A stretch of DNA of 64,000 nt from Sphingomonas sp. LT1P40 (GCF_036663835.1 NZ_JAXOJT010000001.1:186001-250000), one strand, 5' to 3'; shown: positions 35,956-45,185, counted from the stretch's first letter. The notes: generated by a model not told the origin, from the letters alone. Program-made: numbers and translations.

Positions 35956-36584
35956 TGGCGGACGCGACACCATGGATCGCGGCGGAGGATTTGGGGGCCG
36001 TGCGCAAGCATGCGCCCGCGACGCTGCGCAACCGGGAGGCGATCGGCGAGGTACTGGCGGGGGTGTTGCCGACGTCGGGCGATGTAGTGGAGATTGCGAG
36101 CGGGAGCGGAGAGCATATCGCCTATCTGGCGGGACGCTTTCCGGGGCTGAACTGGCAGCCGAGCGATCCGGAACCGGCGGCGCTGGCGTCGATCGCATCG
36201 TGGTGTACTGGACTGGCCAATGTCGCGTCGCCGCTGGCGGTCGATGCCGCCGCACCGGAGTGGCCGGTGGCGCGGGCCGATGCCATATTATGCGTGAACA
36301 TGGTGCATATCAGCCCGTGGGCGGCAACATCGGGGCTGCTCGACGGCGCGGCGCGGCTATTGCCCAGTGGCGGGCCACTGATCCTTTATGGCCCCTATCG
36401 CCGCGCGACGCTGCCGACGGCACCGTCCAACGAAGCGTTCGACCTGTTGCTGAAATCGCGCAATCCCGACTGGGGCCTGCGCGACGTGGCCGATGTGACG
36501 GCGGCGGCGATGGCGCGCGGGTTGGCGTTCGATCGGCTGGTGGAAATGCCGGCCAATAACATCATGCTGATCTACCGCCGGTAG
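35955..36584 (+). CDS. DUF938 family SAM-dependent methyltransferase
   Basis: 209 residues. The N-terminal part KHAPATLRNREAIGEVLAGVLP and the SAM-binding motif VVEIASGSGEHIAYLAGRFP are the usual DUF938 signature, followed by NWQPSDPEPAALASI, ILCVNMVHISPW and PLILYGPYRR. This family has the Rossmann methyltransferase fold; the substrate is unknown. It starts at an ATG that overlaps the previous TGA (TGATG), so it is coupled to the serine hydrolase gene. A frame open further upstream is an out-of-phase shadow of that gene. Confidence 0.85.
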   Translation: MADATPWIAAEDLGAVRKHAPATLRNREAIGEVLAGVLPTSGDVVEIASGSGEHIAYLAGRFPGLNWQPSDPEPAALASIASWCTGLANVASPLAVDAAAPEWPVARADAILCVNMVHISPWAATSGLLDGAARLLPSGGPLILYGPYRRATLPTAPSNEAFDLLLKSRNPDWGLRDVADVTAAAMARGLAFDRLVEMPANNIMLIYRR

Positions 36585-36597
36585 GAGCAAGGGTTCG

Positions 36598-37311
36598 ATG
36601 CACAGCGCGACCACCGGACGGATCGACAATTTCACCGACGCCGCCTTTGCATTCGCCGTCACGCTGATGGTGGTCGGGGCGGGCGGAACCGGATCGGACG
36701 GCGCGGCGCTTGAACTGGCAGTCGCTTCGATCCCGAGCTTTGCGATCGGCTTTGCGATCATCGGCATGTTCTGGTGGTCGCATGTGCGATGGCGCGTACT
36801 GCGCGGCGATGGCGACTGGCGCTCGCTATTGCTGACCCTGCTGCTGGTCTTTGCGGTGCTGATCTATGTCGTGCCGTTGCGCGCGATGGCGACGTCGTTT
36901 GCGGCGCTGTTGATGGGGGATTTTCAGGGGTACCGCGGCAGCCTGGGGCGGCTGTTCACGATCTATGGGATCGGCTTCACCGCGATGTCGATGCTGACCG
37001 CGCTGCTGTTCCGCGACGTGCGCCGCAATCCGGCGCTGGCGGTGGGACAGTTGCGGGAGGCGGAGGGGCAGGCATGGATCTGGGCGATTCTCTCGGCCAC
37101 GGGGGCCGCGTCGACGATGCTCGCGCTCGTGCCCGGATTACCGCCGGTTGCGCCGTTCATCTATGCCACCCTGCCACTCAGCATCGGGCTCTTCGCCTGG
37201 CGCTATGACTGGGGAAATGGGGGTGAGGCCGCGCCGCCGTTCGCGCCAGACAATGTAGAGGCCGCTGGCGATGATGATCGGCGCACCGACCCAGGTCCAC
37301 GGGCCGGGTAG
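36598..37311 (+). CDS. TMEM175-like (DUF1211) potassium channel family protein
   Basis: 237 residues. RIDNFTDAAFAFAVTLMVVG holds the TMEM175/DUF1211 signature of helix one, with Thr in the usual Ser place of the R-x-x-x-FSD motif. Five or six membrane helices follow (IPSFAIGFAIIGMFWW, LLTLLLVFAVLIYVV, TIYGIGFTAMSMLTALLF, IWAILSATGAASTMLALV and a last one). Bacterial members form tetrameric K+ leak channels. The final 30 residues (EAAPPFAPDN... to the end) are polar and overlap antisense with the EamA gene by 174 bases. The start has no strong ribosome site. Confidence 0.8.
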   Translation: MHSATTGRIDNFTDAAFAFAVTLMVVGAGGTGSDGAALELAVASIPSFAIGFAIIGMFWWSHVRWRVLRGDGDWRSLLLTLLLVFAVLIYVVPLRAMATSFAALLMGDFQGYRGSLGRLFTIYGIGFTAMSMLTALLFRDVRRNPALAVGQLREAEGQAWIWAILSATGAASTMLALVPGLPPVAPFIYATLPLSIGLFAWRYDWGNGGEAAPPFAPDNVEAAGDDDRRTDPGPRAG

Positions 37312-38091
37312 CACGCCGAACAGCAGGAAACCGTAGCACGTCGCCCAGATCAGGCTGGAATAGTCCATCGGCACGACCGTGGAGACGGGCGCGTAGCGCA
37401 GTGCGGCGGTGAGCGCGAGTTGCCCCGCGCCGCCAATCACGCCGATCAGCATCAGCAAGCCGAAGGTCTGCCAATCATGCATGCTGGCGAAGAAGGGATA
37501 GGCAATCGCCAGCGGTGGGATCGACAGGACGGAAAACCAGAAGACGGTGGTCGATGGCGCTTCGGTCTGGCTCATGTGGCGAATCTGAATCGCCACGATG
37601 GCGACGAACAACGCGGCGGTGAGTCCGATCAGCACGCCGGTCAGCGGAATGTGGTTGCCACCGGGCTGGGTCACGATCAGCACACCGGCAAAGCCGATCA
37701 GCACGGCGCCCCAGCGATGCCAGCCGGTCGGCTCTTTGAGGATCAGCGCGCCCAGGACCGTGGCGAAGATCGGCACGGTGTAGCCCAGCGTCGTCGCCTC
37801 CGCGAGCGGGAGGATCACCACCGCGCCGAGGTTGAACACCATGCCCGTGAGGCCGACCAATGTGCGCGTCAGGTGCAGGCCGAACCGCTCGGTGCGGATC
37901 GAGGCGAGACCGGGACCCAGCCCGATCCATGCGACGATGAAGGGAATGGCGAACAACTGCCGGAACAGCAGGATTTCGGCGAGGTTCGCGCCCCCGGCCG
38001 CCGCGAGTTTGATGACCGCGCTCATCGTCGAAAGCATCAGGATCGCAAGCAGACGCAGGCCAAGGCCGAGCATGATGCGATCGTTGGGCAT
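37138..38091 (-). CDS. EamA/DMT family transporter
   Basis: 317 residues with ten predicted membrane helices in two EamA repeats. Repeat one contains MLGLGLRLLAILMLSTMSAVIKL and LPLAEATTLGYTVPIFATVLG; repeat two contains TALFVAIVAIQIRHMS and YAPVSTVVPMDYSSLIWATCYGFLLFG, here each named by its key part. DMT exporters move amino acids, nucleobases or other small metabolites across the inner membrane; the substrate here is unknown. The last about 28 residues are polar and share DNA with the convergent TMEM175-like gene. Confidence 0.85.
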   Translation of the reverse strand: MPNDRIMLGLGLRLLAILMLSTMSAVIKLAAAGGANLAEILLFRQLFAIPFIVAWIGLGPGLASIRTERFGLHLTRTLVGLTGMVFNLGAVVILPLAEATTLGYTVPIFATVLGALILKEPTGWHRWGAVLIGFAGVLIVTQPGGNHIPLTGVLIGLTAALFVAIVAIQIRHMSQTEAPSTTVFWFSVLSIPPLAIAYPFFASMHDWQTFGLLMLIGVIGGAGQLALTAALRYAPVSTVVPMDYSSLIWATCYGFLLFGVLPGPWTWVGAPIIIASGLYIVWRERRRGLTPISPVIAPGEEPDAEWQGGIDERRNRR

Positions 38092-38174
38092 GCGGCGGGA
38101 CTAGGTGGGGGAAGCGCGGGGGGCAAGCGCGTTGCGTAGTGACGGGCCGGGTTTCTCCCGCTAATCGCGCTGGC

Positions 38175-39707
38175 ATGATCAAACGCGCACTCAACGTCAC
38201 CCGCGAAGCGGACTTCGCCGCCTGGTATCAGGCCGTCATCACCGAAGCCGATCTGGCCGAGGAAAGCGGCGTGCGCGGGTGCATGGTGATCCGGCCGTGG
38301 GGTTACGGCATCTGGGAGCGTATCCAGCGGCTGCTCGACGATCGCATCAAGGCGACGGGGCATGAGAATTGCTATTTTCCGCTGTTCATTCCACTCTCGT
38401 ATTTCGAGAAGGAGGCTGAGCATGTCGACGGCTTCGCCAAGGAAATGGCAGTAGTCACGCACCATCGGCTGAAGCAAGTGGACGGCAAGCTGGTCGTCGA
38501 TCCCGAGGCGAAGCTGGAGGAGCCGTTGGTCGTTCGCCCGACGTCGGAGACGGTGATCGGCGCAGCGTTCAGCCGGTGGATTCAGTCGTGGCGCGATCTG
38601 CCCGTGCTCATCAACCAATGGGCGAATGTGGTGCGGTGGGAAATGCGGACCCGCATGTTCCTGCGGACGTCGGAGTTCCTGTGGCAGGAGGGGCATACTG
38701 CACACGCCACGGTGGACGAGGCGCGCGAAGAGACGATGAAGATGCTGGAGGTCTATCGGTCGTTCGCCGAGGATTGTCTGGCGATGCCGGTCGTCGCGGG
38801 CGAGAAGCCCGAGAATGAGCGGTTTCCGGGTGCGGTCTCAACCTACAGCATCGAGGCGATGATGCAGGATGGGAAGGCGTTGCAGGCGGGGACGTCGCAC
38901 TTCCTGGGTACGACTTTTTCATCCGCGCAGGGAATCAAATTCCAGAATGCTGAGGGGCAGCAGGAACTGGCGCAGACGACCAGCTGGGGCGTCTCCACGC
39001 GCATGATCGGCGGCGTCATCATGGTGCATGGCGACGATGACGGGGTGCGCGTGCCGCCGCGGGTCGCGCCGTGGCAGATCGTGATCGTGCCGATGCTGCG
39101 CGACAATGACGAGGACGCGGCGGTGCTGGATTATTGCAAGGGATTGCAGGCCGATCTGGCGAAGCTATCGGCGCTGGGCGAGCCGGTGCGGGCGTTGCTC
39201 GATGCGCGGCCGGCCAAGGCGGCAACCAAGCGCTGGGGCTGGGTCAAGAAGGGCGCACCGATCGTGATCGAGGTCGGTGGACGTGATGTCGCGGGCGGCA
39301 ATGTGTCGGTGATCCGGCGCGACCGCCTGTACCGCGAGGACGGGAAGATCGACAGTGCGATCATGGCGAAGGGCGATTTCGTCGGGGGTGCGACGGCGAC
39401 GCTGGAAGATATTCAGGCTGGGTTGCACGCGGACGCGCGGGCGCGGATGGATGCGAATATCGTGCGCGGGGTGGACAGCTTCGAGGCGCTCAAGGCGCAT
39501 TTCACGGGCTCGGGCAAATATCCCGGCTGGGTCGAAGTCCAATGGTCCAAGCCGACCGGTGCGGCGCTGGACGCGGTGGTCGAGCGGATCAAGGGGTTGA
39601 AGCTGACCTTCCGCAACGTGCCGAACGATGCGACGGCGGCGGACGGCGTATGCGTATTCACCGGCGAACCTGCGGTCGAGCGAATTTTAGTCGCTCGTTC
39701 CTACTAA
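38175..39707 (+). CDS. proS: Prolyl-tRNA synthetase (short, archaeal/eukaryotic-like type)
   Basis: 510 residues without the inserted editing domain of E. coli ProRS. Class II motifs: VRGCMVIRPWGYGIWERIQ, ATGHENCYFPLFIPLSYFEKEAEHVDGFAKE, VVRPTSETVIGAAFSRWI, INQWANVVRWEMRTRMFLRTSEFLWQEGHTAH and STRMIGGVIMVHGDD, given here in short pieces of the whole. It charges tRNA-Pro. I used the ATG at 38175; the frame is open 12 codons further upstream but there is no better ribosome site. Its end is followed at seven bases by a hairpin that serves the opposite strand. Confidence 0.93.
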   Translation: MIKRALNVTREADFAAWYQAVITEADLAEESGVRGCMVIRPWGYGIWERIQRLLDDRIKATGHENCYFPLFIPLSYFEKEAEHVDGFAKEMAVVTHHRLKQVDGKLVVDPEAKLEEPLVVRPTSETVIGAAFSRWIQSWRDLPVLINQWANVVRWEMRTRMFLRTSEFLWQEGHTAHATVDEAREETMKMLEVYRSFAEDCLAMPVVAGEKPENERFPGAVSTYSIEAMMQDGKALQAGTSHFLGTTFSSAQGIKFQNAEGQQELAQTTSWGVSTRMIGGVIMVHGDDDGVRVPPRVAPWQIVIVPMLRDNDEDAAVLDYCKGLQADLAKLSALGEPVRALLDARPAKAATKRWGWVKKGAPIVIEVGGRDVAGGNVSVIRRDRLYREDGKIDSAIMAKGDFVGGATATLEDIQAGLHADARARMDANIVRGVDSFEALKAHFTGSGKYPGWVEVQWSKPTGAALDAVVERIKGLKLTFRNVPNDATAADGVCVFTGEPAVERILVARSY

Positions 39708-39738
39708 AGAAAACGGCCCCCGCTTTTGACGGGGGCCG
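39705..39738 (-). terminator. Rho-independent terminator of the small CsbD-like gene
   Basis: Eight-bp stem CGGCCCCC (39714-39721) with GGGGGCCG (39731-39738). On the minus strand it is followed by TTTTCTTT, so it terminates the minus-strand gene ending at 39747. It probably also slows plus-strand transcription from proS. Confidence 0.75.
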
Positions 39739-39746
39739 GTTGGCGG

Positions 39747-39929
39747 TTATTCGGGCTTTTCGGTGCCGGGTTCGGTCGTTTTCGGCGGCTTGCCGTCCTC
39801 GATCCGTCCTTCGTTGCGCAGGTCGCGGCCGTCCTGGGCCTTTTGCTGCGCTTCGGGCGATTTGCCGTGCTCGAACGCTTCTTCCTTCACAAAGCCAGCG
39901 GCTTCCTTGATTTTGCCTTCGACGCTCAT
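39747..39929 (-). CDS. Small CsbD-like hydrophilic protein
   Basis: 60 residues: MSVEGKIKEAAGFVKEEAFEHG, then KSPEAQQKAQDGRDLRNEGR, then a Lys/Pro/Glu tail. The N-terminal GKIKEAAGFVKEE resembles the CsbD family of small stress-induced proteins, though this protein lacks the full duplicated motif. A clear AGGAG ribosome site precedes the ATG. Hydrophilic, probably disordered and cytoplasmic. It is flanked by its own terminator and by the stop-side of glpD, so it is a single-gene unit. Confidence 0.65.
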   Translation of the reverse strand: MSVEGKIKEAAGFVKEEAFEHGKSPEAQQKAQDGRDLRNEGRIEDGKPPKTTEPGTEKPE

Positions 39930-40005
39930 GCGAATTCTCCTGATTGCCGTTCTGGAGGATTAAGCGCTTGAAATCGCTAAAGGCTCCGCAGCTCGTCGGA
40001 TCAAA

Positions 40006-41463
40006 TCATCGTTCAGGCGTGGCTACGAGAAATGCGTCGATCGCGGCGGCGTCGGATGAAGGGTGCAGGCCGAGCCTGCTGCGCCGCCACAACACGTCAT
40101 CGGCGGTGCGTGCCCATTCACGCGCGTGCATCCAGTGCAGTTCGACTTCGGTGAGGCCAGCGCCAAGCTCGCGGCCCATGCCGGTTTCGTCGCTGACCTC
40201 CGACAGCATCTCGGTCAGCCGTGTGCCATAGGCATGGGCCATACGCGCCGAGCGTGCGTCGCCGAGAAATGGCCAGCGGTCGCAGATTTGCGCGAGGAAG
40301 GCGTCGAAATCGGCAATGCCGCCGCCGGGCAGGATGCGCGCCGGGGTGACGGCATAGGGTTCGATGCCGAGCGATGGTCCCAGCATCTTCAAGGCTTCTT
40401 CGGCCAACGCGCGGGCGGTTGTGATCTTGCCGCCGAACACGGACAGGAGCGGCGGGCCGGATGTGTCGAGTTCGAGGTGATAGTCGCGCGTGACGGTCTG
40501 TGCCGATGCCTTGCCGTCGTCGTAGAGCGCGCGGATGCCGGACCAGGTGCTGATGATGTCCGCCTGCGCGATTTGTTCCGTGAAGAAGCGGTTCGCGGCG
40601 GCGACCAGATATGCGGTTTCGTGCTCGTCGATCCCTGCATCTTCAGGCTTCTCAACGGGCACGTCCGTGGTGCCGATCGCGGTTGCGCCATTATAGGGCA
40701 CCGCGAACACGACGCGGCGGTCGGGTTGCTGGAGGATATAGGCATGGTCGCCGTCATAAAGCCGGGGGACCACGATATGGCTGCCCTTGACCAGCCGCAC
40801 CCCGGCGCGGGCGTTGACGCCGAGATGGCCAAGCAGGTCGCGCACCCATGGCCCGGCGGCGTTGACCAGCGCGCGGGCGGTGACGGTGCGGCCATCGGAC
40901 AGGGTGGCGTGCCACAAGTCGCCTTCGCGGTGCGCGCTGACGAGCGCTGTGCGAGTGGCGATTTCGGCACCGTTGAACGCGGCGTCCTGTGCGTTGGCAA
41001 GGGTCAGGCGGGCGTCATCAACTGAGGCATCGTAATAGACGAAGCCCGAATCGCTGGCAGAGAGCGGGGCGGTATAGACGGTGTCCTCGGGCTTCAGGCC
41101 ACGTGAACGCGGCAGCGAAGTCTTGCCGCCGAGCAGATCGTAGAGCCACAACCCGGCGCGGACCATCCACCATGGCCGCACGCTGTTGGTTTGTGGCAGC
41201 ACGAACGCCATCGGGCGGATCAAATGCGGCGCGGCGGCGAGCATGCGTTCGCGTTCGTGCAGTGCCTCCCGCACCAGCCGGAACTCATAGGTTTCGAGGT
41301 AGCGCAGGCCGCCATGGATCAGCTTGCTGGAGGCGGAGGAGGTATGACTGGCGAGATCGTCCCGCTCGACCAGCAGGACGGACAGCCCCAGCAGCGATGC
41401 TTCGCGGGCGATAGCGCAGCCGTTGATGCCGCCGCCCGCGATGAGGAGGTCATAAATCACCAA
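40006..41463 (-). CDS. glpD: Aerobic glycerol-3-phosphate dehydrogenase
   Basis: 485 residues. The FAD site DLLIAGGGINGCAIAREA (residues about 5-22) is followed by SSASSKLIHGGLRYLETYEFRLVREALHERE (described in short parts), KGSHIVVPRLYD, FAVPYNGATAIGTTDV and SVFGGKITTARALAEEAL. It oxidises glycerol 3-phosphate to dihydroxyacetone phosphate and passes electrons to quinone at the inner membrane. No glpF or glpK is visible beside it. Confidence 0.95.
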   Translation of the reverse strand: MVIYDLLIAGGGINGCAIAREASLLGLSVLLVERDDLASHTSSASSKLIHGGLRYLETYEFRLVREALHERERMLAAAPHLIRPMAFVLPQTNSVRPWWMVRAGLWLYDLLGGKTSLPRSRGLKPEDTVYTAPLSASDSGFVYYDASVDDARLTLANAQDAAFNGAEIATRTALVSAHREGDLWHATLSDGRTVTARALVNAAGPWVRDLLGHLGVNARAGVRLVKGSHIVVPRLYDGDHAYILQQPDRRVVFAVPYNGATAIGTTDVPVEKPEDAGIDEHETAYLVAAANRFFTEQIAQADIISTWSGIRALYDDGKASAQTVTRDYHLELDTSGPPLLSVFGGKITTARALAEEALKMLGPSLGIEPYAVTPARILPGGGIADFDAFLAQICDRWPFLGDARSARMAHAYGTRLTEMLSEVSDETGMGRELGAGLTEVELHWMHAREWARTADDVLWRRSRLGLHPSSDAAAIDAFLVATPER

Positions 41464-41515
41464 ACCCGAATAGCCGTTGCCGACCTGTCGAGTCGAGCGG
41501 CTAGGGTCAGCACCC

Positions 41516-42772
41516 CTAGGTTCGGGCGGGACGCTGTTTCGCGGCGGGCAACGGCTTCAGGATCGTAGTCACCGCCATCGTGCCGACCTTGCGCCCGATT
41601 TCTTCGCCGGCATCGTTGGAGAAACGATAATGGACGCCACCGAGTATTCGCGAGAACGACACTTCGCGCACCCAGTCATCGAGTGTCGGCAGCCATTGCA
41701 CCGCGCTGTTGGGCACCGAAAGCGAGGCGACACGGACGCCGCCGGGCGGCACATTGCCGGTCTCGCTCTTGAGCACCGTGGCGATGGTTGAGGCATAGGT
41801 GCAGTGCCCGCACGGATATTCGGGATGGTTGGGCGTGTTGATCAGCGGGATCCAGTTGGTGTCGGGCGCGGTCGCTGGGTTGCCATCGTCCTCCGCGTTG
41901 CGGATCGCGGTGATCGGGCGCCAGAAATTATAGTGGATCTTGGCGGCCGCCATCGCCCGCCCGGCATCTTCCGACGCCATTTCGACGAGTGCGAACATCC
42001 GCGCATTCTGGACCAGCGAGCGGCCGGCAGCGTCGGCGACCGCGCGATAGCTGGGCATCATGTTGGGCGTGATGCGGTAACGTGCCATCAGCGTCTGGTG
42101 TGCGGTGCGATCCTTGCTGCCGCGGGCGCCAAGCCGCTTCACTTCCTCGAAATCGCGAGTCCAGGTTTCGCTGCCCAAGGCCGGTGGCGGACCCGGGCGG
42201 ACTGCATCGAGGCTGGGCAGGAACCAGGTGCGAAAGGCGAAGGTATAGGGCTCGAACACCGGTAATTGCGCGCCGATCCACACGCCCGGCGCGGTGCGTG
42301 GCCGATAGGGCGACAGCGTGACGGCGGGGTCGATGCCGCCGGCGGTCAACGCCGCCTTTGCCGCGCGCTCACCGATTTCCTTGCCCAGGCGGCGGGCATT
42401 CGCGTCGGTGACCGCCTCCATCGCGATGGCATAGCTGTCCTCCAAGCCCATCTTCTGGCCCGGAAAGTGCGCGATCAGGACTTGGTAGGCGGCGGTGGCG
42501 GCGGCGGCATTCTGCGACGCGCGCGCATCGCCGAGCGGGAGCTTGAGATAGCTTTCATAGCGCCGGTCGATGGCGTTGGTCGCCTCGAACATCGCCAGCG
42601 CCACTTGCGTCACTGCCTGTTCGTGATCGGGCAGGCGCGGTACGCTGGGCGGTGGGGCGGCGGCATCATTGATCCGTTGCGAATACTCCATCCATTCGCA
42701 GATCGTGTCGGCGGATGCGGGCATGGCCACGGTGAGCGCGGCGGTCGCGGCGAGAAAGCGGAACGCGTTCAT
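41516..42772 (-). CDS. Secreted PAP2 / vanadium haloperoxidase-like protein
   Basis: 418 residues with a signal peptide (about 1-21, ending ASA). The C-terminal half carries the phosphatase/haloperoxidase motifs: AKIHYNFWRPITAIRN, then HPEYPCGHCTYAS in place of the usual P-S-G-H, and SRILGGVHYRFSND with the catalytic His. In typical family members the middle motif is PSGH; here it is Pro-Cys-Gly-His. The Ser normally contacts the phosphate or vanadate, so a Cys may change activity or metal binding. It should be periplasmic. Its role is unknown; no partner genes are recognised beside it. Confidence 0.8.
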   Translation of the reverse strand: MNAFRFLAATAALTVAMPASADTICEWMEYSQRINDAAAPPPSVPRLPDHEQAVTQVALAMFEATNAIDRRYESYLKLPLGDARASQNAAAATAAYQVLIAHFPGQKMGLEDSYAIAMEAVTDANARRLGKEIGERAAKAALTAGGIDPAVTLSPYRPRTAPGVWIGAQLPVFEPYTFAFRTWFLPSLDAVRPGPPPALGSETWTRDFEEVKRLGARGSKDRTAHQTLMARYRITPNMMPSYRAVADAAGRSLVQNARMFALVEMASEDAGRAMAAAKIHYNFWRPITAIRNAEDDGNPATAPDTNWIPLINTPNHPEYPCGHCTYASTIATVLKSETGNVPPGGVRVASLSVPNSAVQWLPTLDDWVREVSFSRILGGVHYRFSNDAGEEIGRKVGTMAVTTILKPLPAAKQRPART

Positions 42773-42882
42773 CGATGATCTCCCCCTTGTCGGTGAGAGA
42801 CTAGGCGAAACGAATTTCGCGGCAATCGTGAATCGTAACGAACGGGGTGGCTTGGCCGCGCTTTCACCTTATCTTGGCGGCA

Positions 42883-45183
42883 ATGACAAAAGCAAAAACA
42901 ACGTCCGGGCTGCCGTCACGGCAGCAGATCATGGATTTCATCACCTCTTCGGACACGCCCGCTGGAAAGCGGGAGATTGCGCGCGCCTTCGGGTTGCATG
43001 CGCAGGACAAGATCGCGCTCAAGGCGCTGCTCAAGGACATGGCGGACGAGGGGCTGATCGACAGCGCACCCGGCCGCGCGTTCCACAAGATGGGCGGGGT
43101 ACCCAAGGTGACGGTGCTGCGCATCGTCGATGCCGATGGCGACACGGTGTGGGCGGTGCCCGAACGCTGGGAGGCCGAGGGCGTGCCGGTGCCGCGACTG
43201 CGCGTGCGCGAGCGCGGCAAGGGCGCGCTGGGGATTGGCGACCGGATTTTGGCGCGGACCGAGGAGGTCGGAAACGGCTGGATTGCGCATCCGATGAAGA
43301 AGCTGGCCAAAGGCGAGGAGACGATGCTGGGCGTCGTCCGTGAGGAAGGCGGGCGGCTGTACCTGCACAGCGTCGACAAGCGCGAGCGCAACAATTTCCC
43401 GATTTCCGAGCGCAACGGCGCTGAGCCGGGCGATCTGGTGGTGGCCGAGAAATCGGGCAAGCCGCCGCGCATCTTCGCGCATGTGAAGGAAATTCTGGGC
43501 GACCCGTTCGCGCCGCGCAGCTTCTCGCTGATCGCGATCCACAAGCATGGCATCCCGAATGTGTTTTCGGAGGAGCTGCTTGTCGAGGCCGAGCGGGTAG
43601 CGAAACACGATTTGGGGAAGGGACGCGAAGACCTCCGCCACTTGCCGATCGTGGCGATCGATCCGTCGGACGCGCGCGACCATGACGATGCGATCTGGGC
43701 AACGCCGGACGACGATCCCAAGAATGAGGGCGGGTGGAAGGCGATCGTCGCGATTGCGGATGTGAGCTTCTATGTGCGGCCCAATTCGCTGCTGGACAAG
43801 GAAGCGCGGAAGCGGGGGAACTCGGTTTACTTCCCGGATCGGGTGGTGCCGATGTTGCCGGAAGTGCTGTCGGCGGATGTGTGTTCGCTGAAGGAAGGCG
43901 TCGATCGCGCGGCGCTGGCGTGTCATTTGCAAGTGTCGGCCAAGGGCGAGCTCAAGAGCTGGCGGTTTAGCCGGGCCGTCGTGCGGCTGGCGGCGAACAT
44001 TGCGTATGAAGATGCGCAAGCGGCGATGGATGCCCACACGTCACCCCAGCGAAAGCTGGGGTCTCCGGCTGCGAGCGATGCGCCTGAGGCGGAAGGTCCC
44101 GGCTTTCGCTGGGATGACGGGTTGGTGGAAACGGCGCTAGTCCCTCTCTGGGATTGCTGGAAGGCGCTGTACGCGGCGCGGGCGAAGCGGGAACCGCTGG
44201 ACCTAGACTTGCCCGAGCGGCGGATCGTGCTTGACGAGAAAGGCCGTATCCTGTCGGTCGCGCCGCGTGAGCGGCTGGACGCGCACAAATTGGTCGAGGA
44301 TTACATGATCGCGGCGAACGTCGCGGCGGCGAAGGCGCTGGAGGCGAAGAAGGCGCCGGTGATGTATCGCGTGCACGAGCCGCCGAGCCGCGAGAAGTTG
44401 GTCGCGCTGAAGGATTATTTGAAAACCTTCGATCTCGAGTTCGCGCTGGGGCAGGTCATCAAGCCGGGGACGTTCAACCACATCCTGAAGAAGCTGGAGG
44501 AATCGGACATCCGCGAGGAGGTGATGATCCAGGTGCTGCGGACGCAGACACAGGCTTATTACGGGCCGGGGAATGCCGGGCATTTCGGGCTGTCGCTGGG
44601 GTCGTACGCGCATTTCACGTCGCCAATCCGGCGTTATGCCGATCTGGTGGTGCACCGCGCGCTGGTCGAAGCGTATCGTGAGGGGCCGGGCGGGTTGTTG
44701 CCCGAGCAGGGCGAGATGGAGCTGGTGGGGACGAGCATCAGCCAGCTGGAGCGTCGTGCGATGGAGGCCGAGCGCGAGACGGTGGATCGCTATGTCGCGG
44801 CCTATCTGTCGGCGCATGTCGGTGAGGTGATGGATGCGCGGATTACCGGGGTTCAGTCGTTCGGCTTCTTTGCGACGATCGACGGGATCGGCGGCGACGG
44901 GCTGGTCCCCGCACGCGATCTGGGCCGCGAGTATTTCCGCTATGACGAGGCGAGCCAGCGGCTGATCGGCGACGATACCGGCGAGGCCTATGCGCTGGGG
45001 CAGCGGTTGAAGCTGAAGCTGGTGGAGGCGAACCCGGTGTCGGGTGCGCTGCGGTTCGAGTTGCCGGATGGCAAAGGCAGCGGGTCGGGTGAGGACCGGC
45101 GGCGCGGGGGGCCACCGAAGCGCGATCTCAAGCGGCGCGGACGACCGGCCAATATCAAGCATCAGGGCAAGAAGAAGCGGTAG
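42883..45183 (+). CDS. rnr: Ribonuclease R, with an in-frame palindromic repeat
   Basis: 766 residues. An N-terminal winged helix (LPSRQQIMDFITSSDTPAGKREIARAFGL) is followed by cold-shock domains and by the RNB catalytic domain with IVAIDPSDARDHDDAIWA (acidic metal site), NSVYFPDRVVPMLPEVLSADVCSL, HFTSPIRRYADLVVHRAL and the C-terminal S1 domain around ITGVQSFGFFATIDGIGGDGL; segments given in short pieces. It is a 3'-5' exoribonuclease for structured RNA. Residues about 386-412 are translated from a dispersed palindromic repeat (44039-44119) inserted after AAMDAH. The insertion is 81 bases, so the frame is kept. Start at 42883. Confidence 0.95.
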   Translation: MTKAKTTSGLPSRQQIMDFITSSDTPAGKREIARAFGLHAQDKIALKALLKDMADEGLIDSAPGRAFHKMGGVPKVTVLRIVDADGDTVWAVPERWEAEGVPVPRLRVRERGKGALGIGDRILARTEEVGNGWIAHPMKKLAKGEETMLGVVREEGGRLYLHSVDKRERNNFPISERNGAEPGDLVVAEKSGKPPRIFAHVKEILGDPFAPRSFSLIAIHKHGIPNVFSEELLVEAERVAKHDLGKGREDLRHLPIVAIDPSDARDHDDAIWATPDDDPKNEGGWKAIVAIADVSFYVRPNSLLDKEARKRGNSVYFPDRVVPMLPEVLSADVCSLKEGVDRAALACHLQVSAKGELKSWRFSRAVVRLAANIAYEDAQAAMDAHTSPQRKLGSPAASDAPEAEGPGFRWDDGLVETALVPLWDCWKALYAARAKREPLDLDLPERRIVLDEKGRILSVAPRERLDAHKLVEDYMIAANVAAAKALEAKKAPVMYRVHEPPSREKLVALKDYLKTFDLEFALGQVIKPGTFNHILKKLEESDIREEVMIQVLRTQTQAYYGPGNAGHFGLSLGSYAHFTSPIRRYADLVVHRALVEAYREGPGGLLPEQGEMELVGTSISQLERRAMEAERETVDRYVAAYLSAHVGEVMDARITGVQSFGFFATIDGIGGDGLVPARDLGREYFRYDEASQRLIGDDTGEAYALGQRLKLKLVEANPVSGALRFELPDGKGSGSGEDRRRGGPPKRDLKRRGRPANIKHQGKKKR
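44039..44119. repeat. Palindromic repeat inside the rnr coding sequence
   Basis: Left arm CGTCACCCCAGCGAAAGCTG (44039) with its own hairpin, right arm GGCTTTCGCTGGGATGACGG ending at 44120. It is 81 bases and keeps the rnr frame. The left arm is identical over more than 20 bases to that of the repeat inside glyS (11526). Confidence 0.85.
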
Positions 45184-45185
45184 GC

